Source: DASXAI01 sp963798445 (GTDB taxonomy: Bacteria > Actinomycetota > Acidimicrobiia > Acidimicrobiales > Ilumatobacteraceae). Taken from it: a stretch of 64,000 bases of DNA. The notes under the pieces were generated by a model. The model worked only from the letters and a program-made list of their open reading frames with translations. It was not told the origin of the DNA and ran no database searches. Each line of letters begins with the position of its first letter. Position 1 is the first letter of the stretch. The stretch covers positions 62,001 through 126,000 of the forward strand of contig CAWCTH010000001.1 of the NCBI GenBank assembly GCA_963798445.1. Reading direction: 5' to 3'. A program made the position numbers and the translations under genes. Of this stretch, positions 63,898-64,000 are shown one piece after another.

Positions 63898-64000
63898 ATG
63901 CACACCCGACTCGGAGCCGCAGCCGTCGGCGCGGCGCTCATCATCCCGTTCGGCGGAGCGGTGCAGGCCCAGAGTCCCGATCCCGGGATCGCCCATGCGG
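63898..64000 (+). CDS. Secreted protein, 5' part (window end)
   Basis: The first 34 codons, MHTRLGAAAVGAALIIPFGG, continuing AVQAQSPDPG, are a Sec signal peptide. GAAAGGA lies 7 nt before ATG 63898, so that ATG is preferred to 63895. The gene continues outside the window. Confidence 0.6.
   Translation, partial: MHTRLGAAAVGAALIIPFGGAVQAQSPDPGIAHA

Overview
The window is high-GC DNA with dense genes, almost all codons ending in C or G, and no rRNA or tRNA that I can see. Gene content of the left part (1 to about 39.4 kb) points to an actinobacterium, probably Acidimicrobiia-like: a mycothiol-type isomerase, LLM flavoenzymes, DUF1800/DUF1501 pairs, WS/DGAT wax-ester synthase, Thr-rich wall-spanning proteins and LAL regulators. 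The right part (about 39.4-64 kb) looks more like Chloroflexota of the Limnocylindria kind: Flp pilin, Pr6Pr membrane protein, zf-trcl zinc ribbon, KVTICHRT-type and CKxGGW-type secreted proteins, leaderless promoters. This taxonomic reading is inference, and a chimeric join near 39.4 kb is possible.

Left part. 0-4.2 kb is an operon for aerobic benzoate degradation through benzoyl-CoA (boxC end, boxB, benzoate-CoA ligase, alpha/beta hydrolase). 4.2-6.6 kb runs the other way (alpha/beta hydrolase, LtrA, hemerythrin). 6.58-7.52 kb is a gene-poor island bounded by two arrays of a 69-bp repeat. 7.5-12.9 kb carries a VOC protein, a solitary NuoF-like protein and an MmcQ-SDR-LLM operon. 13-15.6 kb is a DUF1800-DUF1501 pair. 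15.6-18.6 kb is a storage-lipid locus (phasin-like protein, XRE regulator, WS/DGAT, lipase).

19.9-36.8 kb is the most interesting region. Small SHOCT membrane proteins, an ion channel, DUF6325, an NTF2-like protein, a type II NADH dehydrogenase/SDR/GMC oxidoreductase/GH15 operon, cytochrome bd oxidase and a ClC channel surround a LAL (MalT-like) regulator. Nine copies of an 18-bp element, CATCC-N5-GGGTGATG, lie in the promoter regions, most about 50-68 nt from a start codon. I read this as an undescribed regulon for energy or stress adaptation, perhaps controlled by the LAL protein.

Many left-part genes (boxCB, ligase, nuoF-like, DUF1800/1501, WS/DGAT, NDH-2, ferric reductase, marC) are cut by single-base frameshifts, while neighbours are clean. 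Most can be read as one extra base at a synonymous wobble position, which suggests merged strain variants or consensus error rather than real gene decay.

Right part: NHL protein, sigma-factor fragment, VOC, two lipoproteins, an AbrB-RelE toxin-antitoxin pair with a leaderless promoter, secreted proteins, a GGDEF-EAL protein, a LacI regulator with an inverted pair of operators, fragments of arsC and of an ABC transporter, a divergent arsM/arsR pair, SnoaL and SHOCT proteins, an orphan Flp pilin, an orphan m5C methyltransferase, a SAM methyltransferase and several secreted proteins up to the window end.
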